This document shows, piece by piece, positions 45,224 through 54,984 of a stretch of DNA of 64,000 nucleotides. Both the position numbers and the translations under genes were made by a program. The notes beneath the pieces were generated by a model. That model was not told the DNA's origin, ran no database searches, and was given only the letters and a program-made list of their open reading frames with translations. How positions within the stretch are numbered: position 1 is the stretch's first letter; every line of letters starts with the position of its first letter. This DNA comes from MFD01213-c1 sp963704405 (GTDB lineage Bacteria > Planctomycetota > Phycisphaerae > Tepidisphaerales > Tepidisphaeraceae), in the NCBI GenBank assembly GCA_963704405.1, contig OY969903.1, forward strand, positions 4,774,001 through 4,838,000, written 5' to 3'.

Positions 45224-47554
45224 GTGAACAAGATCGCGGACTTACTGGAGCAGTTTCAAGGAAACGCTTATCCCGCCATGGTGGCCCATCTGGCGAACCA
45301 CCTGGGGGTATCAGCGGACTCACTGACACGGCTCGCCATCGGCTGGGCCCCGATGGTTGAATTCAAGAAAGGGAAGAACTATCAGGGATGGTGGGCGATC
45401 CCCGAACGCAATGCCGACGCCCGGCCCATCGGCCTCTCCCTGCGATCACAGAATGATGTCAAGGTCTGCTACCCCGGCTCAAAGCATGGCCTCGTTTATG
45501 AAGTAAATCCGGATCATGAGGAGGGGAATCACGGTTATAGCGCGGGAGCCCACAACTGGGTCCGCACGATGGACGCCGGTGTTCCCTGTGCCGTCTGCGG
45601 CAAGCCGGATGGATGCCTGCTGTCTGCGGAGAATCCTTCTGATCCCAAGGCTGCCGTCTGTATTCGCACGCAGTCCCCGACCCGGTTGAAGTTCGGCTTC
45701 CTGCATGTGCTCAAAGCCGCCGGTCAGTTGAAGGGTCGTTCTGCTCTAATTGACAATGGCGAACCCGTTATCATCGTTGAAGGGATGAGCGACACCGCCG
45801 CCGCCATGGACCTGGGCTTTGTGGCCGTTGGCCGTCCGTCCAACCTTGCCGGTTTGGACATATTGGCCGATTTGGTACGGGGCCGATCGGTGATTGTCAT
45901 CGGTGAGAACGATAAGCATAAAGACGGCGACGTGGAGAAGTGGCCCGGCAAGGAAGGGATGGTCGCCACCTTCCAGACCCTCAAGAAGGTCTGCCGCGAA
46001 GTTGTCATGCTCATGCCGCCGGAGCATGTGAAAGACTTGCGTGCCTGGAAGGTGAAGTATGGTCTGACCCATGAAGGGCTGGTCGAATATGCCGCCAAGC
46101 ACGGGATGGACGTTCATGACCGGGATACCTTAGCTAACAATTACCCGGCCACTGTCGCTCAGGCGTTCCTTCGAGACAGCTATACGCACGATGGAAACCT
46201 GACACTGCGAAAATGGCGAGGGTCCACGTATGCGTATACCGGGGGCCGGTACATCGAGAAAGAGCCTGATTCCATCGTCGCGGTTTTTCAGCGATGGTGT
46301 CGGGGAAAACAATATTTGGAAGAGACGCAGAAGGGGGTGGTTCCGAAACCTCTCATTGCCACTTCCGCCGTCATGCGTGATTGGACGCAGGGCTTGCTTG
46401 AATCCACTTTGCTCACTGGCATTACCCCGCCATGCTGGATCGGCGACGTGGACGGACCCGAAGCGAAAGACCTGATCGTCTTTCAAAATTGCCTATTGGA
46501 CGTTTCCGCCTTTCGCTCCGGTGGTGATGCGGAGGTTATTGATCCTACACCGGACTTCTTTACGTTCGCTGCTCTACCATACGACTACATCCCTGGTGTG
46601 GCCTGTCCGCTCTGGCTGGCATTTTTGCGGGAAACGCTTGGTGACGATCTGGAGAAAATTGATCTGCTTCAGGAGTGGATGGGCTATTGCATGACACCCG
46701 ATACGTCCATGCAGGTTTTCGCCTATCTCCACGGAGAAAGCGGGGCGGGTAAGGGCGTCGTAGTGCGAATGCTGCGATCCGTGCTCGGCCAATCGAATTG
46801 TGCCGCTACTACGATGCTGGCCTTGTCTGATCGTTTTGGACTGCACCCGCTCGTCGGAAAGCTACTTTGCTCGTTGCCGGACGCGCGATTAAGTTCACGC
46901 GGCGATGCTATGACTGGCCTGGAGCGATTGTTAAGCATCACGGGAGCGGACGCCGTAGGCGTTGATCGCAAAGGGAAAGATGCGTTGACCGCAGATACGA
47001 TAACTGCCCGCATCTTGATCGCTTCCAATGACCTGCTGGCTCTGCCAGATCACTCCCAAGCAACCCGCCGTCGTATTTTGCTCATCCCGTTTACTCGTAT
47101 TTGTACAAATCCTGATTCGGAACTTGAGCAGCGATTAGTTCCCGAATTGCCGGGCATTGCAGCCTGGGCGATCCAAGGGCTGCGGCGACTCAGGAAGAAT
47201 CGTGCGTTCACGCAGCCTGCTTCAAGCCGCGAGGCCCTGACGCAGTGGGCGATGGCAACTAGCGAATGTGCGGAATTCGTCAGCGAGCAATGCCGCCTGT
47301 TTCCCAATGCAGAAGTATCTAAGCAGGAGTTATACGACGCCGCAGTTAAGTGGGCGGAGGGCAAAGAGGATTGGTGTAGGAGCCTTCGCCGATTCGAGCG
47401 GTCGCTGAAGTCCGTTGCCCCACAAATTCGCAGCACAAAAGGCTACAGGGCTGACCGCTCTGTCTTTGAAGTATTCCGGGGTATTAACCTGACGGACGAT
47501 GCGGCTCGTCGTCTGCTCGGAAAGCCCATGAACCGCAGTGGCCTCGCCGACTGA
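45224..47554 (+). CDS. TOPRIM primase / SF3 (D5-type) helicase
   Basis: A 776-residue replication protein of phage/plasmid type. The first third carries a zinc-binding knuckle (Cys122, Cys125, Cys131) and a TOPRIM fold with Glu186 in VIIVEGMSD and the acidic END at 228-230. A linker follows, then a superfamily 3 helicase with the D5_N-like part (QEWMGYCMTPDTSMQVF), Walker A GESGAGKG (Lys510) and ILIASNDLLALPDHSQATRRRILLIPF as the sensor region. It presumably primes and unwinds DNA at the element's own origin. The start is GTG at 45224 behind AGGA. Plasmids and satellites such as P4 use similar fused proteins, although the P4 primase domain is different. Confidence 0.9.
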   Translation: MNKIADLLEQFQGNAYPAMVAHLANHLGVSADSLTRLAIGWAPMVEFKKGKNYQGWWAIPERNADARPIGLSLRSQNDVKVCYPGSKHGLVYEVNPDHEEGNHGYSAGAHNWVRTMDAGVPCAVCGKPDGCLLSAENPSDPKAAVCIRTQSPTRLKFGFLHVLKAAGQLKGRSALIDNGEPVIIVEGMSDTAAAMDLGFVAVGRPSNLAGLDILADLVRGRSVIVIGENDKHKDGDVEKWPGKEGMVATFQTLKKVCREVVMLMPPEHVKDLRAWKVKYGLTHEGLVEYAAKHGMDVHDRDTLANNYPATVAQAFLRDSYTHDGNLTLRKWRGSTYAYTGGRYIEKEPDSIVAVFQRWCRGKQYLEETQKGVVPKPLIATSAVMRDWTQGLLESTLLTGITPPCWIGDVDGPEAKDLIVFQNCLLDVSAFRSGGDAEVIDPTPDFFTFAALPYDYIPGVACPLWLAFLRETLGDDLEKIDLLQEWMGYCMTPDTSMQVFAYLHGESGAGKGVVVRMLRSVLGQSNCAATTMLALSDRFGLHPLVGKLLCSLPDARLSSRGDAMTGLERLLSITGADAVGVDRKGKDALTADTITARILIASNDLLALPDHSQATRRRILLIPFTRICTNPDSELEQRLVPELPGIAAWAIQGLRRLRKNRAFTQPASSREALTQWAMATSECAEFVSEQCRLFPNAEVSKQELYDAAVKWAEGKEDWCRSLRRFERSLKSVAPQIRSTKGYRADRSVFEVFRGINLTDDAARRLLGKPMNRSGLAD

Positions 47555-47575
47555 TATGTCATTGGAGTATTCACA

Positions 47576-48046
47576 ATGGTTTCTTCCACCCAAACTTTTG
47601 ATCGGCAACTGGCTCGTTCAATCGGGCCGCTCGCAACTATTGTGACCGCGTTTGAACGGTCGCAATCACCGGCGACGGACATACGGCGTCAGGAGGTTCG
47701 TAACGCTATGGCAGGGTTAATGACTCTCGCCCGCGTCCTGAAGATCAGGATTGATCCGTGTGTGCAGGGGGCATTCGACAACGATGTTGTCGATGGGCGG
47801 CTCGTGTTCTCTGCAACCATGATCGGGCGGAACGATAACGATGGGCCTATTGTTCGCTTCTTCGATCCCTTCGATTTAGTGCATCGTTGGCACGAGCTTG
47901 CCGCCGACGCAGACCTGTCACACCTGATTCGCGTTTACCCGGAAAAGGCGTCGGACGCTTCGCCTCTAAAGCGTGGCGTCTACCTTCGCATCACTGTGCC
48001 GAAGACGCCCCACCAGACATTAACCACCGCGACTGTTGCGGCGTGA
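47576..48046 (+). CDS. Hypothetical protein downstream of the primase
   Basis: The 156-residue protein starts 21 bases after the primase stop, with GGAG eight bases upstream of the ATG, so it is in the same operon. I recognise no domain. A helical N-terminal part (RQLARSIGPLATIVTAFERS) precedes a mixed region with GRLVFSATMIGRNDNDGPIVRFFDPFDLVHRWHELAADADLSHLIRVYP. There is no membrane segment. Confidence 0.72.
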   Translation: MVSSTQTFDRQLARSIGPLATIVTAFERSQSPATDIRRQEVRNAMAGLMTLARVLKIRIDPCVQGAFDNDVVDGRLVFSATMIGRNDNDGPIVRFFDPFDLVHRWHELAADADLSHLIRVYPEKASDASPLKRGVYLRITVPKTPHQTLTTATVAA

Positions 48047-48126
48047 AACAACTGATTGCCCGCGAGACCCTTTTACTACGAACCTCAAACCCTTAACGGA
48101 GACGAAATGGATCGCAGAAATGACTA

Positions 48127-49322
48127 GTGGTCCGTCACTGGTGAGCTGAATAGTATCGGCCTCTGACTCGGAGGTCGAATGAAGAAGAAGTATCACGTTA
48201 CATTAACGCCGGAAGAGCGATGTGAACTGCAACAGATGATTTCAGCAGGCAAGGCCGCGGCGCGGAAGTTGATGCATGCGCGGATTCTGTTGAAAGCAGA
48301 TGAGGCTGAGGGCGGACCGGGATGGAGTGATCCGGAGATTGCCCAGGCGCTGGACGTGGGGCTCTCGACGGTCTGGCGGGTGCGTCAGCGGCTTGTGGAG
48401 GAAGGAATTGCCGCGGCGCTGCTGCCTAAGCCGAGTCAACGCGTCTATGAACGCAAGCTCGATGGCGCTGGCGAGGCGCACTTGATCGCTGTCGCCTGCT
48501 CAAAGCCGCCGCAGGGACACAAGCAGTGGACGCTACGGCTGCTGGCGGATCGGATGGTGGTGCTGGGGCACGCGGATAGGCTCTCGCACGAGACGGTGCG
48601 CCGGGTTCTAAAAAAAACGAGCTCAAGCCCTGGTTGAAACAGATGTGGTGCATCCCGCCGCAGGCGGATTGTGGGTTTGTGGCGGCGATGGAAGACGTGC
48701 TTGAGGTGTATCACCGGCCGAAGGATCCGCAGCGTCCGGTGGTCTGCATGGATGAGACCAGCAAGCAGTTGATCGGTGAAATTCGAACGCCACTGCCACC
48801 GCAGCCGGGGGTGCCGATGCGTTATGACTGCGAGTATGTGCGCAATGGAACGGCGAATCTGTTCATGGCCTTTGAGCCGCTGGCTGGCTGGCGTCATGTG
48901 GAGGTGACCGACAGCCGCCGCCGCAGTGACTGGGCCTGGTTCATCAAGGATCTGGTGGACGGGCGGTACAGACAGGCACAGAAGATTGTGTTGGTGATGG
49001 ATCAACTGAACACGCATTCCACCGCCAGCTTGTACGAGGCATTCGAACCGGCTGAGGCACGACGCATCGCTGAGAAGCTGGAGATCCACCACACGCCCAA
49101 GCACGGCTCCTGGCTGAACATGGCCGAAATTGAACGGAGTGTGTTGTCGCGACAGTGCCTGCAGGAACGGATGGAGGATAAAGCGACCCTGAAACAGCAG
49201 GCCTCAAGTTGGCAGGCCAAGCGCAATCGACAACATCGTGGAGCGGACTGGCAGTTCACGGCCGCCGACGCCCGCGTCAAGCTTAAGCGGCTTTACCCTT
49301 CAGTCCAGGCGTGACGGAGTAC
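48127..49322 (+). mobile_element. IS630-family insertion sequence, copy 2
   Basis: The 1196-base element is flanked by TA on both sides (48125-48126 and 49323-49324) within CTAG. The ends GTGGTCCGTCAC (48127-48138) and GTGACGGAGTAC (49311-49322) are inverted repeats matching at 10 of 12 positions. It differs in sequence from copy 1 and so is a different IS630 type. It lies between the gene at 47576-48046 and the next small gene of the operon. Confidence 0.88.
48179..49314 (+). CDS. IS630-family transposase, two frames joined by -1 frameshift
   Basis: The first frame (48179-48637) encodes the HTH part (SDPEIAQALDVGLSTVWRVRQRLVEEG). The second, in frame with the ATG at 48634 and ending at 49314, encodes the DDE catalytic part with Asp in VVCMDETSKQL, Asp in VLVMDQLNTH and Glu in LNMAEIERSVL. 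At a run of eight A (about 48610-48617) a -1 shift turns VLKKTSSS into VLKKNELKPWLKQMW, which makes the protein continuous. This A-run slippage is usual in the family, so the element may be functional. Confidence 0.9.
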
Positions 49323-49329
49323 TAGCGTA

Positions 49330-49575
49330 ATGTTGAGTACCGAAGATCATCGCAACTTGGCGACCCGACTGCGAAACGCGCTGCGTGAAGTGGAGGCCGT
49401 GCGTCAGGAGTGGGAGGATGCGCATGCGCCGGATTATCCGCCCGCAGGCATTGTAACTGCGCTAACCGAAGCTGCACTTGGCATTCGGCATTCGCAGTTG
49501 CGGCTGGATAAGGAATTAGTCAAGGCATTCCCCGATCGCACATTTTCTTATTGGAGCGAGGGGGGACAATCGTGA
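49330..49575 (+). CDS. Small hypothetical protein, 5' end disturbed by IS630
   Basis: The 81-residue helical acidic protein (LSTEDHRNLATRLRNALREVEAVRQEWEDAH...) has no known domain. The IS630 copy ends eight bases before its ATG. Without the IS the sequence would read ATGACTAGCGTAATGTTG in frame, adding four residues and joining it to the upstream operon. The stop overlaps the next start (GTGA at 49572), so the two are translationally coupled. Confidence 0.7.
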   Translation: MLSTEDHRNLATRLRNALREVEAVRQEWEDAHAPDYPPAGIVTALTEAALGIRHSQLRLDKELVKAFPDRTFSYWSEGGQS

Positions 49576-49802
49576 GCGACACCCCATTAAAGCGGCTCCG
49601 ACTCGCAGAAGTTCCGGCCTATGTGCTTACCAAGCACGGTTTAGAAACGTCGAGGCAATCCGTTTACAACTGGATGAAGCTCGGCGTAGGCGGGGAGTTT
49701 CTGCCAACAGCACTTTCCCCCGGCGTTTGTGATTACCGCCCAGTTCGCACCACCAGCGCGGCGGACGTTGATGCCTTTTTAGCCCTCATCAGCAAGGCGT
49801 GA
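49572..49802 (+). CDS. Small DNA-binding (HTH) protein
   Basis: The 76-residue protein starts at the GTG overlapping the previous stop, with GAGGGGGG upstream. The sequence LKRLRLAEVPAYVLTKHGLETSRQSVYNWMKLGV is a helix-turn-helix of the excisionase/MerR type, and the tail TTSAADVDAFLALISKA fits the end of that fold. It could be an excisionase or a transcription regulator of the right half of the element. Confidence 0.74.
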   Translation: MSDTPLKRLRLAEVPAYVLTKHGLETSRQSVYNWMKLGVGGEFLPTALSPGVCDYRPVRTTSAADVDAFLALISKA

Positions 49803-49814
49803 TGAGGAAATGAT

Positions 49815-50147
49815 GTGGGCAAGCTCTCTTCATATTCAAGCCGGGCGCGTGGACCCCTCACGCCTGAAGAACGTGATGTACAAGCCGCGCTACGCAGTTA
49901 CACAACAAGTGGTGATCGGCAGTGGGTGCCCGTCACGGTGTTGTGGGCACGGTACTTGGATTGGTGGTCAACGTATCGGTGGAAGTGGCGGCTTGATCCC
50001 GCATACCCAGATGGCCGGTATCCGCGATTGACGCGGCGGCAATTCGGGCGTGCGGTTCGCAGATGCTTCCCTGGAGTAGATCGCATCAGGCGAGTGGTTC
50101 AACGAAAACTGCAATACGGGTATCGCGGCCTTTGCGCCGCTGATTGA
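49815..50147 (+). CDS. Winged-helix protein resembling a primase/helicase C-terminal domain
   Basis: The 110-residue protein starts at GTG 49815 behind GAGG. Its pattern, LWARYLDWWSTYRW followed by YPRLTRRQFGRAVRRCFPGVDRIRRVVQRKLQYGYRGL, resembles the winged-helix domain found at the C-terminus of many D5/P4-type primase-helicases, which the element's own primase lacks in clear form. A separately encoded DNA-binding part of the replication complex is therefore possible. It is basic and has no membrane segment. Confidence 0.7.
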   Translation: MGKLSSYSSRARGPLTPEERDVQAALRSYTTSGDRQWVPVTVLWARYLDWWSTYRWKWRLDPAYPDGRYPRLTRRQFGRAVRRCFPGVDRIRRVVQRKLQYGYRGLCAAD

Positions 50148-50168
50148 ATCTCAAAAGGATGGAAGAAA

Positions 50169-51941
50169 ATGGCACAGCGATTGGATGATTTTCTGGCTTC
50201 CGGTACGCCTGCTCAGAGCGCGGCCGATGACGCCCCGCCGGTGGCGTCTAAGCCCATGCGGCTTGATGCGTACCTCTCACAATCCGCGTCAATTCCAACT
50301 GATCCCCAGCCAGTATCTAAACCCGCTGGTGTGCGGCTTGAAGATTTTCTGGCTCAGCCATCCGCCCCTGCCGTTGCTTCGCAGCCCCTGCGGCTGGATC
50401 AGTTCCTTGCCCATTCGTCGCCTACTGGCACCGCTGGTGCTCCGGTGCTTGGGCCGGATATGAGTAAAGGCGTACTCAGCCCTGATAGTGCGGTGCAGCC
50501 CGGCTTCCGTGGTGAACTCACGCCAGAGATGCAGGCCCACTACCTCCACCAAGCCAACAATGATCCGCTCGCGGCCATCAAGAATGCGACAGCAGAGGGA
50601 TGGAAAGTCAGCCACCCCCAGTCATTCGGTGCCGCGTCGATGGCTGCTGGTGCTCCGCAAAGCGGCGTGGGGAATTTTCTTACTTCCGCCGTATCCTCGT
50701 TTGCTGATCCGCTTTCGAACGCTCTGATTCGTGGTGTTGCCGCCACGGGTGCGGTCTCGCCGGAGCGGGCGGAAGCGGCAATGGCGGTACACCCTCTTCC
50801 GTTTGACCCTTCTCGCACGTCGGGACAGATCGGCAGCTTCGTCGGTCAAGGTGCTGCTGCTGTGGCTGCACCCGAATTAACCCCTGCCATGTTCGCGGCC
50901 CAAGCCGGTGAGCAGGCACAGGAGAATGTAGATCAGCGCCGGGCCGCAGGTGAAAACATTTCCGGCATACGTCAGGCGTTGGATGTTGGTGGTCAAGCCG
51001 CATTGGCGTTCGGTCTCGGCAAACTCGGCCCCGGTCAGGCTGCCAACAAAGCGGTGCTCGGCCTGATGCCTGCAATGCGTTCTTCAGTGATGCAGGCGAT
51101 TCGAAATACGCTGGTTTCTTCGGGCATTCATGCGGGTGAGCAGGAACTTTATAACCTCGCCAGCCACATCATTACTAAGGCCACAGGGGTAAATCCTGAT
51201 GAGTCGTTGACGGAGGGAATGGGTGCCGCAGCCGTGCAGGGCGCGGTGATGGGCGGCGTCGGTCAGGCCGTGCATGAGGCGATCGCCTCACACCTGCCCG
51301 CTACGGTAGCCGGTGACAAAGGCTCCAACCAAGACACCGCAGAAGAAAACAACAACGTTGATCTCAAAGGGGTCCATACTCCTGATAATCGTACCACCGT
51401 CCAATCGGCTGAAGCCCCGGCGGAAAATCTGTTGCAGAAGATGCGGCAGCGCCAAGAACAACAGACCACCGAATCCAACCCCCCGTCTTCATCACAGCAG
51501 AATCTATTGCAGCGGCTTCGCGAGCAACAGACATCCGCACAGCCCGCTCCGGCTGATGTGTCCGGCCATCCTGCGGAACTCGCCAACGCGGAGTCCGTGG
51601 GAAAGTGGTACGGGGATACGTTTAACGACAAGGCCAACGCGCCCACGATTGAAGCGCTGGCGTCGATGAATAAGGGCAAGTTTGTTCTGGCTGATGTCCC
51701 GCCGGATCGCGTTGAACCGGGCAACCTCCTGGGTGGTGACAAAGACCAATCCAAGGTGAATACCATCGCCAAGATGTCCCCGGAGCAACGGGACGCGCTG
51801 CCGCCTGGGGTTCTTGTTTCAACGCGCGATGGCAATCTGATGGTGGCTGATGGGGCACACCGGCTGCTCGCGCGCAGCAGGCTGGGGACGCCAGTTATCG
51901 CGCCTATGTGCCGGAAAGTGCGATTGGGAAGAATGGAGTAG
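50169..51941 (+). CDS. Polyvalent-like protein, N-terminal part
   Basis: This 590-residue stretch begins with four copies of an RL[DE]xFL motif (RLDDFLAS, RLDAYLSQ, RLEDFLAQ, RLDQFLAH) about 25 residues apart in a Pro/Ala/Ser linker, then an Ala/Gly-rich region (about 160-370). A domain near the end, DGNLMVADGAHRLLARSRLG, has the DGxHR pattern of ParB/sulfiredoxin-like folds. In this frame it ends CRKVRLGRME soon after. A -1 shift near 51885-51905 would instead continue RLGTPSYRAYVPESAIGKNGV into the following 909-residue frame, giving one protein of about 1490 residues. Such giant multi-domain proteins are typical polyvalent proteins of phages and conjugative elements. Confidence 0.78.
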   Translation: MAQRLDDFLASGTPAQSAADDAPPVASKPMRLDAYLSQSASIPTDPQPVSKPAGVRLEDFLAQPSAPAVASQPLRLDQFLAHSSPTGTAGAPVLGPDMSKGVLSPDSAVQPGFRGELTPEMQAHYLHQANNDPLAAIKNATAEGWKVSHPQSFGAASMAAGAPQSGVGNFLTSAVSSFADPLSNALIRGVAATGAVSPERAEAAMAVHPLPFDPSRTSGQIGSFVGQGAAAVAAPELTPAMFAAQAGEQAQENVDQRRAAGENISGIRQALDVGGQAALAFGLGKLGPGQAANKAVLGLMPAMRSSVMQAIRNTLVSSGIHAGEQELYNLASHIITKATGVNPDESLTEGMGAAAVQGAVMGGVGQAVHEAIASHLPATVAGDKGSNQDTAEENNNVDLKGVHTPDNRTTVQSAEAPAENLLQKMRQRQEQQTTESNPPSSSQQNLLQRLREQQTSAQPAPADVSGHPAELANAESVGKWYGDTFNDKANAPTIEALASMNKGKFVLADVPPDRVEPGNLLGGDKDQSKVNTIAKMSPEQRDALPPGVLVSTRDGNLMVADGAHRLLARSRLGTPVIAPMCRKVRLGRME

Positions 51942-54637
51942 TCAAAGCGGGTGAGGGGGTCGAAAAAACTTCCGCACCAGACGCAGCAGGAGCGACGGGA
52001 ACACCCTCGGATGAGTCACAGGTCGCAGGACGGAAGCTTGGCCCCTTGCAGCGGACAGGGGCGGTCTCCCTGCCGGATGTGGACCTTGGCCCCCTGAAGA
52101 AATCGTGGGATTGGGTCAATCGTCAGTTGGGCACAGGCGCGAACCTCGATAAAAATCAGCGTGTAACTGCTGACAATATCCGCACCAACATGGGCCAGCA
52201 GGAGCTTCACGCGATCCGCACCGAATCCGCCCTGAAGCCATTTCGTGAGACGATGGAGAAATGGACTCCGGCGGCGAAGGCGCAGTGGGTCGATCAGATC
52301 GAAGCAGGCCAGCCATCACCTGATCCGAAGCTCCAACCTGCCGCTGATCTCAATGCGTCCCTGAATGAACAGAACATCAAGGAAGGCAAACAGTACGGGT
52401 TGAACACCACCAAATGGGACGGGGATTGGATCGGGCGGTTGGCGACGTTTCCTGATGAAGCGGAACATAATAGTACGCGGTCAACAATCGCAGGTCGGCA
52501 GAATTTCCTGAAGGGCCGGTCGTTCGACACCTTCAGCGATTTCAAAAATTTCGTGGAAAGTCACGGCGGTCGTCTGATGTACGACAATCCGATGGATATG
52601 TTGCTTGCCAAGCAAATGGAAGTCCGCCGCAGCATCGACGCCCGCAAGGCAATGTACGGTGAAGAAGATCGCAAGATGCTCAAGTGGGTGCCTGACGGCG
52701 AAGCCCCACCCGCAAACTTTGATGCCCGGCTGGATGACCGGCTTGCGAAACAGGAACGGCCTGTCATTGCCCCCAAGCAACTGGTGGCCCGGCTGGCCCA
52801 GATGCCGCACTTCGACGGACGGAAATTTATCGACTCGCCGGAGTGGCAGAACAATGCCCAAATGCTTCGGCCCGGCGATACGATGCCAGACGGTTACGCT
52901 TACACCGGAGAAACCAAACGCGGCCAATATGCGGCTGATCCAAACGTGGCCGGGCTGTTCAACAATTTGATCTCCGGCGGTCTGACGAAAGACCTGCCGA
53001 TTCTTAAACAGATTATCGGTGTGAAGCGTGCTGCAACGGCGATCAATCTGGCCCTCCCCACGGTACACGCGACTCTCGAATCCTTTGGCAATGTGGCCCA
53101 GTCATTTGGCCGGGCGATCGATAACGCTGCTCATGGCGAATGGGATTTGGCGGCGAAGAATGCGGCCCGAATGAATCCCGGTGTCGCCGGACGATTTGGC
53201 CGGGCCATTCGCGAGCAAGCAACCGATCCATCGGCCCACCCGGAACTTGAACCGCTGGTGCAGACATCTGTAGAGGGCGGCAACAAGTTCAACATCAAAT
53301 CAGTTCTGAACAAAACCAGTTTTCAGAAAGCCGCCGATGCGTGGAAGGAAGCTGATGGGGTTGGGGCCGCACTGAATCTGGTGAAAGCGGTCCACAATAC
53401 GGTGCAATCGCCCGTCTTCGAACACTTTATTCCTGATCTTCGTGCTGCTGGCAAAGCAGCCGCAGCGGAGACGGCGTTACGGCGGGGATTGAGCGGTGAG
53501 GAACTTCGCACGCACATGGCGAAGGCACAGGATGACATTGATAACGTGCTGGGCACGGTCATTCGCACCCATCAGTTTCAGAACAAGGTCATCACGGATG
53601 TTATGGACGCGGTGATGCTCGCCCCTAAGTTTGTCGAGGGCACCTTCCGCTTCGCCGGTGCAACAGCCCGTGATACGGCACTCGCCCTGCGGGATGTCGC
53701 CCAAGGAAAATCGCCGAAGCTGACTCCTGCCATGTATACCGCCGTGGGTGGCGTGTTGTCTCATGCCATCGGTGCCGCGCTGACACAGATGGTGTACACG
53801 AAGATGACCACCGGCAAATCCGTTTTGCCTTCGTCACCGCAGGATTATTTTGCCCCGCAAACGGGCCGCGTGGATGCAGAAGGACGCCCACAACGTCTTA
53901 GCCTGTTATCACCCTTCAGCGCCCTCTTCAGCTTTGCACGCAACGCCCCTGGTGCTGCCGGAAGTCGCGTGGCTTCGTTATGGCGAAGTGGCTATCACGC
54001 AATCGAAAATCAGGATGAACATGGGGTGCAGGTTCGGAATCCTGATGACTCAGGCGGTAAACAAGCCTTCGATACCGCGAAGTATATGGTGAAGGAAAAT
54101 GCCCCGATCCAGCTTCAAAATTTCCTCAAGCCTTCGCATCCCGGACAGCCTGCAACGTGGGATACGCGAGTAGGCGAGGCGGTGGGCCTGCGGTATTCCA
54201 ATCCCAGCACGTCCGACGCCGAGAAGGCGGCGTTTGATGTACTGGCCGATCACCGCGACGTGGGCGGCAAGACACAAGAGCAGGCAGACCGTAGCGCGAT
54301 GGTCGCACAATTTGCCAATGATCTTCGCCACCGGGCACCAGATGCCGCCACCAATATCCGTAAGGCCGTGCGTGAAGGAAAACTGACAATTGCCGATACC
54401 TCCCTTATTCGCAAACGCGCTGAAGAACCGTCTGGGCTGATCGGTCTTGTCCGGGATTCCAACATCCGTCCCGATGAACTGATGGAGCGAGTGTGGCCGA
54501 AGGCGACTGACGATGAGAAGCGGCAGATTCAATGGGCCGTCCGGGGCCGTGTCGGTCGGTCGGAATCACTGTCACCAGATCAGAAGCGGGCCTACCTCCA
54601 GCAGATCATGCGAGACGTTCGCCCCCCGTCGCCCTGA
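51908..54637 (+). CDS. Polyvalent-like protein, C-terminal part
   Basis: This 909-residue frame overlaps the previous one by 34 bases and is probably its continuation after a -1 shift. It is largely helical, with few cysteines. A hydrophobic, helix-rich block (about 370-400 and 600-650, including LTPAMYTAVGGVLSHAIGAALTQMVY) resembles regions of LPD38-like large polyvalent-protein-associated domains, though I am not certain. Such proteins are often packaged into virions or transferred with the DNA. No nuclease, protease or methylase motif is clear. The GC content and the lack of structural genes nearby make it the most likely element-specific effector. Confidence 0.75.
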   Translation: MPESAIGKNGVVKAGEGVEKTSAPDAAGATGTPSDESQVAGRKLGPLQRTGAVSLPDVDLGPLKKSWDWVNRQLGTGANLDKNQRVTADNIRTNMGQQELHAIRTESALKPFRETMEKWTPAAKAQWVDQIEAGQPSPDPKLQPAADLNASLNEQNIKEGKQYGLNTTKWDGDWIGRLATFPDEAEHNSTRSTIAGRQNFLKGRSFDTFSDFKNFVESHGGRLMYDNPMDMLLAKQMEVRRSIDARKAMYGEEDRKMLKWVPDGEAPPANFDARLDDRLAKQERPVIAPKQLVARLAQMPHFDGRKFIDSPEWQNNAQMLRPGDTMPDGYAYTGETKRGQYAADPNVAGLFNNLISGGLTKDLPILKQIIGVKRAATAINLALPTVHATLESFGNVAQSFGRAIDNAAHGEWDLAAKNAARMNPGVAGRFGRAIREQATDPSAHPELEPLVQTSVEGGNKFNIKSVLNKTSFQKAADAWKEADGVGAALNLVKAVHNTVQSPVFEHFIPDLRAAGKAAAAETALRRGLSGEELRTHMAKAQDDIDNVLGTVIRTHQFQNKVITDVMDAVMLAPKFVEGTFRFAGATARDTALALRDVAQGKSPKLTPAMYTAVGGVLSHAIGAALTQMVYTKMTTGKSVLPSSPQDYFAPQTGRVDAEGRPQRLSLLSPFSALFSFARNAPGAAGSRVASLWRSGYHAIENQDEHGVQVRNPDDSGGKQAFDTAKYMVKENAPIQLQNFLKPSHPGQPATWDTRVGEAVGLRYSNPSTSDAEKAAFDVLADHRDVGGKTQEQADRSAMVAQFANDLRHRAPDAATNIRKAVREGKLTIADTSLIRKRAEEPSGLIGLVRDSNIRPDELMERVWPKATDDEKRQIQWAVRGRVGRSESLSPDQKRAYLQQIMRDVRPPSP

Positions 54638-54984
54638 TGGCCGGGCGGTCTTCAATGGGCAGTGGTTCTGCAACGAGTCTTTATCTGGATGGGCAGCGAA
54701 TGACCGAATTACAGCACCGACTGACGGGCAACGTGCTACTCGACGTGACTACTCGGCTTAAAATGGTGCTCGCTCTGCTCCGGCAGCATTATCCCTCAAC
54801 GCATGACTCCCATCGTCAGGGTAGTGCCGCCCTCGACAGCCTACAGGGGTTGCGGATCACGATGGAGAATGAGGGACGCCGCGAGCATCCTGGGGCGGGT
54901 GTTGTCTATCCAGTTGTGCCGCCCCCATCTGCGGGTCTGCAACACGCTGTAGCAGAATGCGGCGACGGCGTCGGCAGCGATTGA
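54637..54984 (+). CDS. Small hypothetical protein at the right end of the element
   Basis: The 115-residue protein starts with the ATG overlapping the previous stop (TGATG), which indicates coupling. There is a helical central part (TELQHRLTGNVLLDVTTRLKMVLALLRQHYP) and a Pro/Gly-rich tail. No known domain. The frame stays open upstream to 54532, but that part lies within the previous gene. Confidence 0.65.
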   Translation: MAGRSSMGSGSATSLYLDGQRMTELQHRLTGNVLLDVTTRLKMVLALLRQHYPSTHDSHRQGSAALDSLQGLRITMENEGRREHPGAGVVYPVVPPPSAGLQHAVAECGDGVGSD

